A stretch of 64,000 nt of DNA from Sabellastarte sp. h YS-2021 (GCA_964017235.1 OZ024929.1:59243603-59307602), one strand, 5' to 3'; shown: positions 19,271-30,159, counted from the first letter of the stretch. Notes: a model not told the origin generated them from the sequence alone. A program made the numbers and translations.

Positions 19271-20605
19271 TTATGTTTGTGTATTTTCAATGGACTCTAG
19301 AAACTTGACTTCTGTCAGTTCAGTGCACTCAGTTCATGACATTCTTTACACTGTGTACAAGTCTGTCCACTTTTGTTATATTTACCAATTAAAGATTTTG
19401 TAAGTTTCTCTAGGTGTGTATTGATATATATAGTCCAGTATTGTCAGTGACCTTTAAAGTACATTAATGCAGCATTGTGTATAAATGACTGTCTGAATCA
19501 TGTGTTTTCTATGTAGAGGGACTAGGATTGTTATTTAATATTGATAAAGACCTAAGGTTAAACCCCGGTCACACTTGTTCTGGTAATGTAGTCACTTTAA
19601 ATGAATATAAATATTATAATCATATTTTCTTAAACTCTATTTAACACAATCAGTTGTTTAAAGTGGTATATATGAGGTACTGTATAATAATGTCTATTTA
19701 TACAAAGTTAAAGTGTGTTTCATGCAAACTTGTCGGGAAGTCATGTCAGTGTGAGTGATGTTTAAACCATGTTGCTTGATTAATGTTGAAGGTGGTTTGA
19801 CCAAGGATTATTGAACTAGATGTTATTGTTGAAGGTCAAAATTCTTTTATTATTAAATTGTTGAAGGAAATTGGGATACATGGAAAAGTGAGTTGGGTTT
19901 TTGAAGTCAGTGGGAAAGGATGTGTAGAGAGCTTCGGCTTTATCTGAAGTGGAAAGTTTGATGTCTGTAAGTACATGTAGTTTGTTTAAGTAGTATAATT
20001 TTAGTTTATTAAAGCTTTAAGATTTGTAGTTTATTTAGTATAGTCATTGTAGATCCTTCTGTTTGACAATTCCCTAGTATGTTTAAAATACTATGTAATT
20101 GTATTGTGATTATGAATATTGCTAGAAGATAGTAGTTACCAGTAAAATACATACTTTAAATTTTGAAGACAGATTAATTGATTCAGACTATAACTGAAGT
20201 AAATGTAATATATTGTTAATTTCCCCCAAGTATAGTTAGTAAGGGAATCTATTATTTCTTTTTAAGCACTGAGGGATTGCAGTACCACCCTTCTAGTAGC
20301 TTCTGATGTCTTCTGGCATTTACCAGTTTCGTCAAAGATAATGACTATGCAGTCTACCCAGGGAATCTATGACATTGTTAAATATTTTACATATAGACAT
20401 TGATTTGATTCAGCAGTGTTAGTACTAAATGGTTAAATGAAGTTATCATACAGATAGAGTTTGGGTTCTGATATTGGAAATACACGTATATTATCATTTG
20501 TAAAGTGTATATAATGACATAAATCATTATTAAAGAGTTAAAAGTTGAACATTATTCCTTTTATTTTGTCTATGAAAAGCCACCTTATGATCAAAGTCAT
20601 AACAC
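19271..20605. other. 1.3-kb non-coding stretch splitting the minor capsid gene
   Basis: No ORF or recognised domain; AT-rich, with no clear target duplication. An intron is possible (a GTAGGT donor-like site at 19234 and a pyrimidine-AG at 20579), but the join I tested meets a stop. An insertion with loss of the gene's middle explains it better. Not identified. Confidence 0.4.
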
Positions 20606-20896
20606 TTGTCTGATATCAATTTGAACGTTAATGTCAATGATTGTTTGTATATCTTCTGTGATATTTGTGACATTTCTTATGTTAGGAATTCAATGAAACC
20701 TATCCTCAGGATGATATATCCTAGTCAATCTTCTATGTCTTATACTTTCCCAGATAGATGTTACATCTCAATTGTTCAAAGAAACTTCTCACGTCTGCAG
20801 ATATATATAAGAGACAAAAACATGAATGTTCCAGCCATTTTGTCAGAGGATTTAGAACTTACTCTACCTCTTAGAAAAGAGATTCATAATGAATAA
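20606..20896 (+). pseudogene. Minor capsid (penton-like) protein, C-terminal fragment
   Basis: The frame holds L-Y-I-F-C-D-I-C, then P-I-L-R-M-I, Y-I-S-I-V-Q, F-S-R-L-Q-I-Y-I-R-D and a final L-E-L-T-L, the strand pattern at the end of Polinton/adintovirus minor capsid proteins ('IYCD', 'PLLR', 'I-x-I-x-I-R-D'). No ATG at its start, consistent with a fragment. It ends at 20896, overlapping the next gene's ATG (20889). Confidence 0.6.
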
Positions 20897-21249
20897 ATGT
20901 TTAGATTTTTTGCAACAGATGCATGCAGGGGAAGGTGGGCTACAGCAAAGGCTTTTTTATTCTCGACAAGGTTGAAACACCCAAGAATAAGGAGATGGAG
21001 GATGCAGAGATAGATATATCAGTAGTAAGTCCTACTCAGGCAGCAGTAAAACAAGCTAAAAGCGAGTTAGAGCAAGAAAAAACTATAAATAAGGCTAGAA
21101 AAAGAAAATACAATCAGTAAAAAAATTCTAAAATTAAAAAAGGAGTTAAAAAAAGGAAAATTACAAAGAAAAAGAACTTAAGAGGAAAGGTGGTTAAAAA
21201 AAATCAAAAAAAAATTGTAAGACCGGGTTATAGTTCAATATGGATGTAG
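20889..21249 (+). pseudogene. Basic core/mu-like DNA-binding protein, broken
   Basis: ATG 20889 opens a short frame (M-N-K-C-L-D-F-L-Q-Q). A one-base shift before 20975 leads into an acidic then very basic frame (to 21249) that is further cut by TAA 21118-21120; the rest is almost all Lys/Arg. This acidic-to-basic layout and place before the capsid gene suit a genome-condensing core protein like adenovirus mu/pVII. The inner element's basic protein (30160-30480) shares the S-P-x-Q start and the K/R tail and is probably its homologue. The last codons overlap the capsid ATG at 21240. Confidence 0.55.
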
Positions 21250-22546
21250 TACAAACATCCCTCAGTCTTTTTCAGGCCCCTCCAATTGACAATTCTATTC
21301 AGAGAGAATATTGGGTTGAGTTTAATCCTATTGCAGCCATATCTTAGAGTGGGCTAATAGAATTCAACATTCCAGGAACATCATTAGATTATATAAATTT
21401 AGCAAAAACTAGGCTACAGGTTACCTATGTATTAACTAAAGCAGATGGGAGTCCTATCGATGATGAAAGGGATATTAATGGTAAACCAACAGATACCTCT
21501 GATCAGGTTGCACCAGTAAATCTGACATTGCATTCTATATTTCGACAGATAGATTTGTCTTTAAATCAAAAAACAGTTTCACCAGATGTTGGTGTTAACT
21601 ATCCATATAAGGCAATGATAGATTTTCTTTTAGGAACTACTAGTGACATGATTGATTCTCAAGGTCAGGCTGTTTTATTTCATAAAGACCAACCAGAAAA
21701 TATGGAAGAAACAAGCTATTTAGGGGGTAACCCGGCTTTTACCTATAGAGCAGAAAAGACTAAAGATGGAGGGTCAATTACCTTAGGGGGGTCTTTATAC
21801 TTAGATTTTGCCTTTGGACAAAACAGGGCTATTTTAAATGGAAGGGCCGTTAATGTTAAGTTATTTCAGGCAAGTAATGATTTTAGATTGATGAGAAATG
21901 GTACCAATGTTTATAAATTAAAAAGATTATCAGCATTGTTAAAGGTTTGTGATGTAGGTTTGAACCCATCTATAATACTAGCTCATAATGAGGCTTTGAA
22001 GTTAGGTCTTGCGTTATATCCATTCTGGAGAAGTGATCTAAAAATTTCAGTGTGGCAGCCGGTTCTCAAACATTCATGACAGATAACATCTTCCATGGTA
22101 AGGTGCCCAGTAAAATAATAATAGGGATGGTTTCTAATGCCGCCTATTTGGGTGATTTCAGTAAAAATCCATATAATTTTAAACATTTGGATGCCAATTA
22201 CTTGGAGGTCAGTGTGGATGGACAACCAGCACCTAATAGACCTTTCAAACCTAACTTTGAGGAACACAATTTTGTGGCATCTTACCTTAGTCTATTAGAT
22301 AGTGACCTTAACCGCAAAAAAGGGATCATAATTCGCCTAAGTGATTGCCCTGGTGGATATGCATTATATCTTTTTGATATACAAAGTTTTCTTTCTGATA
22401 AAATTACGGCAAAATCTATGAATGGATATGTGAGATTAAGTATAAGATATGCAAAAGCATTACCAGAGACAATCAATGTAATAGTTTATGCTAAATTTCC
22501 TGAATTAGTCAGTATTGACAAAAGTAGAAATGTAACCATGACATAA
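21240..22546 (+). pseudogene. Major capsid protein (hexon-like double jelly roll), stop and frameshift
   Basis: From ATG 21240 the frame shows the Polinton capsid start (Y-W-V-E-F-N-P, then I-E-F-N-I-P-G) and long jelly-roll sequence including P-V-N-L-T-L-H-S-I-F-R-Q-I-D, Y-P-Y-K-A and later L-K. TAG at 21345-21347 is in frame at codon 36. A one-base shift near 22045-22055 moves the rest (Q-T-F, N-I-F-H-G-K-V-P, then N-P-Y-N-F) into another frame ending TAA 22544-22546. Total length about 435 codons, near the family's usual size. The gene is recent enough to be fully readable but cannot make a full capsid protein. Confidence 0.88.
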
Positions 22547-22609
22547 TCTTGGTATGAGTGCATTATGAAGAATGGTCTAGAGTACGTGCTGAGTTGGTTT
22601 ATATACTCG

Positions 22610-22806
22610 GATTTCGAGCATCAAGGAAAACATACAGCAAAAATCCGGACCTCTGGGAAAGCAACCATTAGGTTTAAATGGTGATATTTCGAACGTCAAG
22701 GAAAGCAGGTGTTGATATTTCAGACATAAGGGAAATACCTCTGTGAGATTTGGGTCACATGATAACAAAAAGTCATTATTTCTCTTGATAAATATCTATA
22801 AAAGGG
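22610..22806 (+). promoter_or_regulatory. Protease promoter region: three direct repeats and a TATA box
   Basis: Three related 20-bp units, ATTTCGAGCATCAAGGAAAA (~22612-22631), ATTTCGAACGTCAAGGAAAG (~22685) and ATTTCAGACATAAGGGAAAT (~22717), lead to CTATAAAAG at 22795-22804, about 42 nt before the protease ATG. A similar unit stands alone at 12647-12665. Confidence 0.5.
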
Positions 22807-22845
22807 TAAAAGTGTCTCCTGATAGTTTTTATAAAATAGCTTGTA

Positions 22846-23308
22846 ATGATGGATTCCTACACCCTAGCAAGGTTAATGTCAGGGGATAAGATGATTGAAA
22901 AAAGATTTCATGGAATATATCCATTAGATATGATTCCTGATAATCTCCCAGCAAATTCTTTGATAGTTGTAAATCAGGATAGGTCTATGGAAGCAGGAAG
23001 TCATTGGATAGTGTTACATTATAAAGCAAAAGACATTGTAGAACATTTTGACTCAGTAGGAAACCAACCAAAGAAATATATACAAAATTTATTACTAAGT
23101 AATATGAAATCATATATATGTACAATAACAAGAGATTACAGGCATATGACAGTTATACACATGTGGTTTTTTCTGTTTATATTATAGTGTCTATTCGTGC
23201 AGGCTGGTCTCTTTTTCTAAAATATTAGAGGGTTTTACAGATAACTTAGTTGAAAATGAGAAAATTGTAAATGATTTCTTCGTTGTAATTTTTTTGTCTA
23301 GTGTCTAA
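22846..23308 (+). pseudogene. Adenain-type cysteine protease (capsid maturation), frameshifted at the catalytic Cys
   Basis: The first frame (22846-23187) has S-H-W (catalytic His), E-H-F-D-S (acidic residue) and N-Q-P-K-K. The Q...C-G-F-F-C region with the catalytic Cys lies in other frames: one-base shifts around 23130-23160 move the reading to a frame ending TAA 23306-23308. Adenain-like Ulp1 proteases cut capsid precursors in Polintons and adenoviruses. Normal length is about 150-200 residues, which the joined span would give. As it stands the enzyme is dead. Confidence 0.78.
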
Positions 23309-23506
23309 TAGATTATTTATGTATTATAATCAGTATTATTATTATTATTATTTAAACATTTCTTACAGAATAAATACCTCTATTAGTTTATCTACCTCGA
23401 TTATTCACAGATGCGCATTTCATTATTTTTTTGGGCGTATTCCATCAGTATTTGCCCCATAAGATTACTTCCTGTTACAGAAAACAGAGAAATAACTTTG
23501 GCTAAC

Positions 23507-23911
23507 TTAGAGTTTATGCTTGTACCCCAAAATCTCTTCATTTCTATCCATATTTATCTGTTTATAAATTATACATTTGTCTCGAGCATTAAATAATTCC
23601 TCTCTGAAGTCTTCGACCTGTTGAAATTTTTGCATAATAACAAATCTCATAATTCTCTCCTCAAGATAGTTATCAAAAAGTCTATTGTGATTTTTAACAA
23701 AGGACTGAATTTGGTATGGATCTTCTGATTTAAAAATGTTGTTTGCAAGATCTGGTTGATTATAAAATTTGGCAAGAATAAGGTAAAAAACTTGTTCTGA
23801 TGAATGATAAATCGTTCCCTCTATATTTATCTCACAAAAATATAGGTTGGAAAATGGATGCTCAGATTTCTCCACAACTAGGTTACTTGATTCCCAGGGC
23901 GATAGGGTCAT
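23507..23911 (-). CDS. NADAR (YbiA-like) domain, in frame with the polymerase C-terminus
   Basis: 134 residues from ATG 23911. Signature: P-F-S-N-L-Y-F near the start, G-T-I-Y-H-S-S-E-Q with the catalytic-type Glu, an A-K-F-Y helix, R-I-M-R-F-V-I-M-Q-K-F-Q-Q, and D-R-N-E-E-I-L-G at the end, the NADAR/YbiA pattern. NADAR enzymes are N-glycosidases; some remove ADP-ribose from guanine, others act on riboflavin intermediates. The frame is open and continues upstream without a break into the conserved end of DNA polymerase B (V-L-A-D-G-I-S-T), with one stop 26 codons before the ATG. It is either a fused domain of the polymerase or a gene starting at this Met. Confidence 0.75.
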   Translation of the reverse strand: MTLSPWESSNLVVEKSEHPFSNLYFCEINIEGTIYHSSEQVFYLILAKFYNQPDLANNIFKSEDPYQIQSFVKNHNRLFDNYLEERIMRFVIMQKFQQVEDFREELFNARDKCIIYKQINMDRNEEILGYKHKL

Positions 23912-26900
23912 ATCGAAAGGTATAGTAGATATACCGTCAGCTAAAACTTCTCTTTTACAATAAAAGTAATTAAATCCTATTTTCTGTTAAGAATATGTAT
24001 AAATATCTGATTTTGTAACTCTAAATCCTACATTATTAGATTAAATGGTTGTCTTATTATGAAGAGCATCCTCAAATTTTTCATTGGATCCTCTAGATTT
24101 CTCTTAGAAATTCCTTTACACGATAATTTTTGCTTTACTTGAGAATGTTGAATTATATATGACTTTGAACAGAGTGATACCATCTTGATGCCCTACCATT
24201 CACACTTGTACATGCCTAGGTATCTCCCGTCAAGCGCAAGATGTCGCTTACAACATCTTCTTGGAAACCATATCGGATTTTCATTATCAGAACAAGATTT
24301 AAAAATTTCCTTCTGATACTTACTTTGGTGACTGGGTTTGATACATTGATCTATAGATGACTTATTTATGGCCATGTAAATACTATCAGTATCTGTTTCT
24401 GTGAGTTCAAAACTATTTTCTACAAAATATTCAGATATACATTCATAAAAAATTGTAACATTCTTAATTTAACATATTGCAGTATAAAAAACCCTATTTG
24501 GATTGGGTTATCCATTATTATACTTTTTTCAAAGATTCAACCTCATATATTTCATTATTTAATTCCTCTAACGATTTGAATGTAGATGAATTAATCATTT
24601 GTGTGACCTTGACCTTGTACATATATTTAGTGTGGGTATGATTAGAACGGTCCATTGAAACAGATCCATAACTGGAGTTGCTTAATAATTTGTAAGTGTC
24701 ACCTATAATGGCCTTATCAGGGTTCTGATCTCCTCTAATTCTATGCATGGTGACTGTATCTATAAAAGATTTAAATGAGGTAAATGGCTGGTACTCTACC
24801 AGCTGATATATCTTCTGGATCTCACAGTGATTAATCAAATACCATTGTAAGAGTGGAGTGGCTATAAGTATCCTCTGCGCTTTAAGTCCACTTATTAATA
24901 ACCTTTTATGAGAAAATTTTATATCATTATGCATACAATATTCCTGCATATGTTCACCAATATCTTGCATTTTAACGTTGCATGTACAAAAAGGGGGAAT
25001 TCTTTAAATTTATCTGTAAATTTAGGATTAACACTTATATCAACCTCTAGAGCCCCAAAAAGTTTGCCTGACCTAACATCTTTTATTATTTTATTAAAAG
25101 ACAATGACCCTTTAATTCTTTGGTAGTAAGATGGTAGGTATTTGTGATAAATGTTGTTACATTTTTGTTTAATTTGTGTAATGAACTCACACTCTTGTAT
25201 GGTTACCACATTATAGCCCTCAGATATTAAAAAAATTTCTCTTGATGTCCTTCTTCTTAGTTTTTTCAAGCTTATCAAGCCATGCTTTATTTTTTATCTT
25301 AGAAACGATATAACAGTTATTAGAACAATGATGATAATAGCATCCATTATACTCATAAACAGTATTATTTTTTTGACAAAAAGCATCTACTAGATAATTA
25401 CCTATTCTGATTTCTTTAGAATTATTCATTTTATGTAAAATTTTTATTTTCTGTTCTCTCATTAGATAATCCATCCAAACATATGAATCTATGTATTTCT
25501 CAATAACTTCTGGTTTAAATTTATTATCCACATATCTTCTAATATATAGACCTGTAGGCATTTCTTGTTTAATAGCGTATGAGTAGAGGCCATTACAAAT
25601 ATATCCAACTACTACCTGGCATGGGTTATTATCTATATTTTTTATATTTGTAACATCCTTTTCATAATATCTTGAAAATATAATACTTGCTCCGCCAACA
25701 ATATTCTTTTTAATGGTATAATATAGATCTGCATTATGGTTGTTAATTAATAAAAACTTACTATCAGAGGATTCATAAAGCATTTTTCGAGCTACTCCTG
25801 GTAGTGTGACATAATCTTTAAAAACATCTATGCCTTCAGCATTGTAAATATCTATAAAATTTTTCAATGCTATAATAAAGGGTCCTGTATCTAAATTATT
25901 ATAATACATCAAATAATCTTTGAAGATTTTCATATTCTTTGTATTCCAAATGTCCTTGAGGTTTTCATAGTCTTGTTCAGATTGTATAGGATTTTTATTG
26001 CTTAATTTCGAAAAAAATGCTTCTGGAGGTGGAAGATGTGTATCATTTAATTTTTCTTCAGAATTGAACCATTCGTATGGAAAAATTCCTTTGGGTATTT
26101 CACAGCCATAGGCTTTTAAAAATTTGCTATGAGAACAACCTGCTGCTAAATAATTAGATATATCTAGAAAACTCATTTCGGGTACACCAATAGATATGTA
26201 TGTGTTATTTTTCTTAATTGGGAAAATTTCATTCTGCTTATATCTACATGTAATATATGCCATTATCTGTTTCTTAATTAAATTTAAATCATATTTCCCT
26301 GAATTAAAGCCTATAACTGGAATCTGTTTAAAGTAATTGTCGAATTCGTTTTTTAAATTGATAAATGGGTTAGGCCCCCTTTCCTCAGCTTGAGAATGTT
26401 ATAGAGATTCATCAGATTCAAAATAAGAATCATTAGATTGATCAGCTTGGTATCTCTCTATGAGTTCACCGAGCTCTATATTGAGAGAGGAATATTTGTC
26501 CTTCAAAATATTATAACTAGTGTTACTTATCTCAAGCAATCTGGTCATCATTTTGTTGATCAGAGATTTTCCATTCATTTCAACTATACATGTAGGTTCT
26601 TCAAATCCAGCTACATTGGAAGCAATGCTTATACTGATGGGTATGTGTTTGGTTAGCCATTTTAATTTATCTTGTGTAGATGACTGAATTTTTTGCAGCA
26701 TAGCCTCCATATCCCATACTATATAATAAGGAAAATATTTCTGGTTTCTGCTAATATTAATTTCTACAGATTCTAATTTGTCAAATATAGTTGGCTTTGT
26801 TTTATGAAAACCGCCTGGAAATATATATTTAGTTCTTTCGTAGCAGATAGCATTATGTCTTTTCAGGTGCCATATTTTCTTAAATATTTTTGAGCATTTT

Positions 26901-27949
26901 TCGCATTGAAACCTCTTAGCAAACTTTTGAAAATTAGTTATAAAACTAATGATTGTTATATACATTTAGATACATTTTAGATGAGTTTTGAGACATAGTT
27001 TCGTATACATGAGAGACAGTTCTATTAGAATTCAAATTATAAATCAAAATTTTAACATTAAAACATTTCTCAATGTTTGTAATGTCTTCCAACATTATTC
27101 CTGGAAATTGTTGCTCTGTCATTATTCAATAATTATATTCCGACCATATCTTCAGATAATCTTTAACTTTTTTCTGATTTTTAAAATGAAATTTAAGACA
27201 TCTGAAAAAATATAAATTATCTTGATATGGTTGATTGCTCCTTCTATTTATGAACATATTTCTTAAATATCTATTGGCTTTAATGTAGGGAGGCAGATCA
27301 GTAACTGCTCCGAGAGGGAAGTCTGTCCAAAAAACATGGTATTGTACATTGGTTATAAATGCCAGAGTCCATGCTGTAGAGGATCTTATTGCACAAGCTT
27401 GTTCTATAATATCTATTCTATGAATTTTATTCATCAATAAACGAATACTGTTTCTATTAGATATTGTAAAAGGATAGGTTAAAATTCTACTGTTAAAGTA
27501 GGGAATATAATATCTATATTTCCCAGTCTGATTATTGAATAAAATCATACCAAAAGCAAAGTTAATCCTATAGGTGACATTGAGGTCATCATAAATGTCA
27601 TTTAAATGTCTTTGAATTTCTGCATATCCTTGATCCAAATTGTTGGTAGTAAAGTTGTATATGTGCCTCAATTCACCCCTTTGGTGGTTGGCCATTATGT
27701 GATTCCTGTTGGTGCTGTATACTTCACGAATATTATTATTTTCTTCATTCTTGATATATTCAGGTATATCATCATCATAATCTTCATCATCATTACCTCC
27801 ATGTTGAATCATCCTATGTGTACATAATTCTCGCCTAGTGTTACACTTCTTATTACAGAACATTTATATGTCTTTGATTTTTTATCTGTATTTCTACGAT
27901 GATAGGATATGATGGGTGTATTGAGAGCTGAGGTAGTCAAAAATGGAAT
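23912..27949 (-). pseudogene. Protein-primed family B DNA polymerase (Polinton type), main part, multiple breaks
   Basis: Read from 27949 down. It has the C-terminal half of a Zn-finger region, the Polinton 'F-R-C-L' segment (~27155), a C2H2 finger (26820-26900), exonuclease motif D-M-E (~26710), G-F-N-S-G-K-Y-D (~26330), a V-G-G-A-S motif, a VSR-like insert (E-Y-N-G-C-Y-Y-H-H-C), F-G-A-L-E-V-D-I, the K-x6-N-S-S-Y-G helix, and catalytic T-D-T-D-S (~24385). Then come L-C-S-K-S-Y and the terminal V-L-A-D-G-I-S-T. Breaks include a shift near 27850, stops at ~27126 and 26399, shifts near 25250, 24950 and 24450, TAG 24193-24195, a shift near 24030 and TAA 23987-23989. The N-terminus lies beyond the inner element at 35193-35414. 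Confidence 0.9.
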
Positions 27950-28149
27950 AGTAGTAAGGGGGATACTATAGGAACGCAAGGGGGCATTATAGTCACACAA
28001 TCTATATGGTCCCCGAAGAGGGCCATAAAGATTTTGTGACCAAAGAGCCAACAGAGTTCAAATCACGGACCATCTGTGTGAGGGGGGATATGGGGAGGGG
28101 AGGTGGGGGGGTTACTTAATGCAGGGGGTTGTTAATTATCTGTGAAAAT
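27950..28149 (+). repeat. Left TIR of the inner element
   Basis: 200 bp matching the reverse complement of 34993-35192, with scattered differences and a slightly different G/C-rich block (GGGGGGATATGGGGAGGGG). The TIR happens to be open in the frame of the interrupted polymerase on the - strand, which makes a false ORF across the border. Confidence 0.92.
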
Positions 28150-28193
28150 ATATATTGGGTAGTAAACCGATTTCGCTTTCATAAACCATCGAG

Positions 28194-28640
28194 ATGTCAA
28201 AGGAGCAAGATCACGCAGTAGACGGTAGAATCGGAGGCTTTTCATTCGGGACCAGTTCTACAAATGGACCGACCATGTCGAAGGAGCATACCGGCAACGC
28301 TAGAATAGGAGGCTTTGCATTGTCAACGAATCAGGACACTGTTGAGAAAGGTGTATTCGAAGGTTTCTCTGTGTTGAAGCATACTAAATATTTGCTTTAT
28401 TCGTCTAGAATGGCAACCTTTAATACATGGCCAAAAGCCATGCCTATCACTGCCAAAGAATTAGCACATGCAGGATTTATTTATACTGGCTACTCCGACA
28501 AGGTACATTGTCCCTGGTGTGGCATTACTTTGTATTCTTTCGAAACTCGAGACAGCGCTTACGAAGAGCACCTGAAGCACAGTAAAGGATGCCATTACCT
28601 TCTGATGACAGTTCCCGACAAGTTCATCGACATCAATGGA
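28194..28640 (+). CDS. BIR-domain (IAP-like) protein of the inner element
   Basis: ATG 28194 (two repeats of an M-S-K-E N-terminal unit with G-G-F). The BIR spans ~28400-28600: T-F-N-T-W-P, A-G-F-I-Y-T-G, then C-P-W-C, 16 residues, His, 6 residues, Cys, a perfect zinc set. BIR proteins block caspases or apoptosis signalling. The reading frame stays open to 29096, but 28640-28900 looks like promoter DNA, so the true end (perhaps a splice) is not certain. Related to the outer BIR gene, though the N-termini differ. The inner copy has all four zinc ligands, while the outer one has lost one. Confidence 0.82.
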
Positions 28641-28699
28641 TTATGTCCTACAAAGGGACACGGACTATTTTTAAAAATTCTAGAATATAGAAACACATA

Positions 28700-28890
28700 C
28701 ACACAATTTTTCTTCCAACCAATCAAATTGCAGCAATTATGGTCCCACCAAGCGAAGCACCCTGTCTTATTGTCACGCCAATCAAATTGCATGAATTATG
28801 GTCAAAATGCTGGATTTAGCGTCACACCAATCAGAAGCAGGCATTCGATTATAAAATTGATGAGCATCTCTATAAATATATCGCAACGTA
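28700..28890 (+). promoter_or_regulatory. CCAAT-repeat promoter with TATA box
   Basis: Two direct repeats, CCAATCAAATTGCA followed by a GAATTATGGTC or CAATTATGGTC segment (28719 and 28781), a third CCAATCAG (28829), and TCTATAAATATATCG at 28870-28884. The next ATG at 28908 lies ~25 nt downstream. This suggests a separate gene starts at 28908 even though the upstream frame is open. Confidence 0.55.
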
Positions 28891-28907
28891 GCATTCGGGC
28901 AGCAAAC

Positions 28908-29686
28908 ATGGAATTGACAGCAGAAAAGAGCAAGTTCAACGAGACTACTTTCGTGCGTCTCAGCAAAAACAACCGTTACATTTGCTTTTCCAGTAACGTC
29001 TGGAAGAAGCTTTCAAATCAATTCCATAGCATAACCGAGGCTCTGAAGAATGAACAAAATTTCAAGTTCGAACTTAAAAAGAATCTAACCTGGTGACGCT
29101 TCCCTTTTACGGCAAGATGTACGTCTGCTTTAAGAGGAATAATCTGTACATCAATTTGGATGAAATCCAATGGAAAGAGTTTCAAGAGAAAGCCCTCGAG
29201 ATTTTCTCACCGGCGGATAAAGAAAACATTCCTCCCGAACCTACCGTAACCAAGTACCTTTACAGCGCTGAGCACGGATCTCCTAAATCGTTCTTCTCCA
29301 AGACGTCTCTGAAGCAGTACGCCGAACAGGAAGGGTGGCCCTACACTATAACCGAGAAAAAGGCTCCTGCCCCGGACAAACAGAAACTCGTCAGACTCGT
29401 TAGAGCCTATATCACCCAAAAGGCAGCGTTGGATCTCGTTAGAGAGCACTGTTATGGTTGTCAATACGACATGCCGGGACAGAGGGACCATAGCTGTTTA
29501 GAAGAAGACGCGGAACAAAATTACTTGCATTTGATCTCTTTAAGTAACGTGGCAGAAAACGTCGAGAAAGTTTTCAAGATTTTAGGACTACAAGAAGTCG
29601 AATATGCGCCATTGGAGGAAACTACCCTACCAGTGTTAGAGACTATTCCCGAAGACTACAAACTGCTGTTCCGAGAGACCCTATAA
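28908..29686 (+). pseudogene. PC4-like tandem protein with Cys/His motif, one frameshift
   Basis: ATG 28908. Two similar strand-helix units (N-R-Y-I-C-F-S-S-N-V-W and Y-V-C-F-K-R-N-N-L-Y-I) resemble the tandem PC4-like genes of Polintons. A one-base shift in an A-rich run near 29075-29092 separates them. The second half ends with an acidic tail and a motif C-Y-G-C-Q-x8-H-S-C that I associate with conserved Polinton proteins of unknown function. GTG 29093 is not a likely start. Codon use here is richer in G+C than in the outer element. Confidence 0.55.
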
Positions 29687-29759
29687 ACTTTCAATTTCTC
29701 TATGTTTTATGTGAAATGTTCAATAAAATATGTGTACTCTGTAAATATTAGTTTTTTTC

Positions 29760-30144
29760 CAGGGTTTCCTGGTCCCCCCTTCCTTGGAAGGTATTATTTG
29801 TTCGCAGACAAGGGTATCATCTCGGGACCACAACCGAGACTCATTGTTGCCAGGATTCAATCACTTGACCATCTTTTAGCACTCTCACATTTATTAGGTT
29901 GTTACCGAATCTGGCTTGACCGTACTGTAATCCAGCCATCGCACACTCTTTGGCATTCGCATATTTCTTCTTGCTGGGTAATTTTTCCAAGTATTCTATT
30001 GTATACGTATACTTTGCGATACTAGGGTGATATCTGACATGCTCTATTTTTTTTTGTTTTTATTTTTTTTTAATTTTTTTTTTGGTTTTTAACCTTTTTA
30101 TTCATTAAAAATTCGGATGTTCGATAAAATCGACGCAGGAACTG
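29760..30144. repeat. Left arm of an internal inverted duplication
   Basis: 385 bp, near-identical to the reverse complement of 32534-32913. The two arms enclose the core-protein and ATPase genes (30145-32533). Contains small gene copy A. Confidence 0.92.
29841..30047 (-). pseudogene. Small unknown protein, copy A (lacks ATG)
   Basis: A 68-codon frame on the - strand: Y-L-E-K-L-P-S-K-K-K-Y, then A-M-A-G-L-Q-Y-G-Q-A-R-F-G, then V-L-K-D-G. The codon in the start position is ATA where copy B has ATG. The frame is otherwise intact. No domain recognised. Copy B in the opposite arm has the reverse defect. Confidence 0.5.
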
Positions 30145-30159
30145 CCTTATTTTACTCCA

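Noticed and set aside
19271..20605. Intron in the minor capsid gene
   Set aside because: The best GT/AG pair gives a stop right after the join, and the expected middle of the protein would still be missing.
27809..28051. Separate gene across the left border of the inner element
   Set aside because: The frame is the inner TIR joined by chance to the interrupted polymerase frame; the mirror ORF at 35091-35315 is the same artefact.
28194..29096. A single 300-residue BIR fusion protein
   Set aside because: CCAAT repeats and a TATA box inside it, and the next gene's ATG at 28908, favour two genes; the long open frame may be chance.
29207..29491. Antisense ORF
   Set aside because: Shadow of the PC4-like gene, without motifs.
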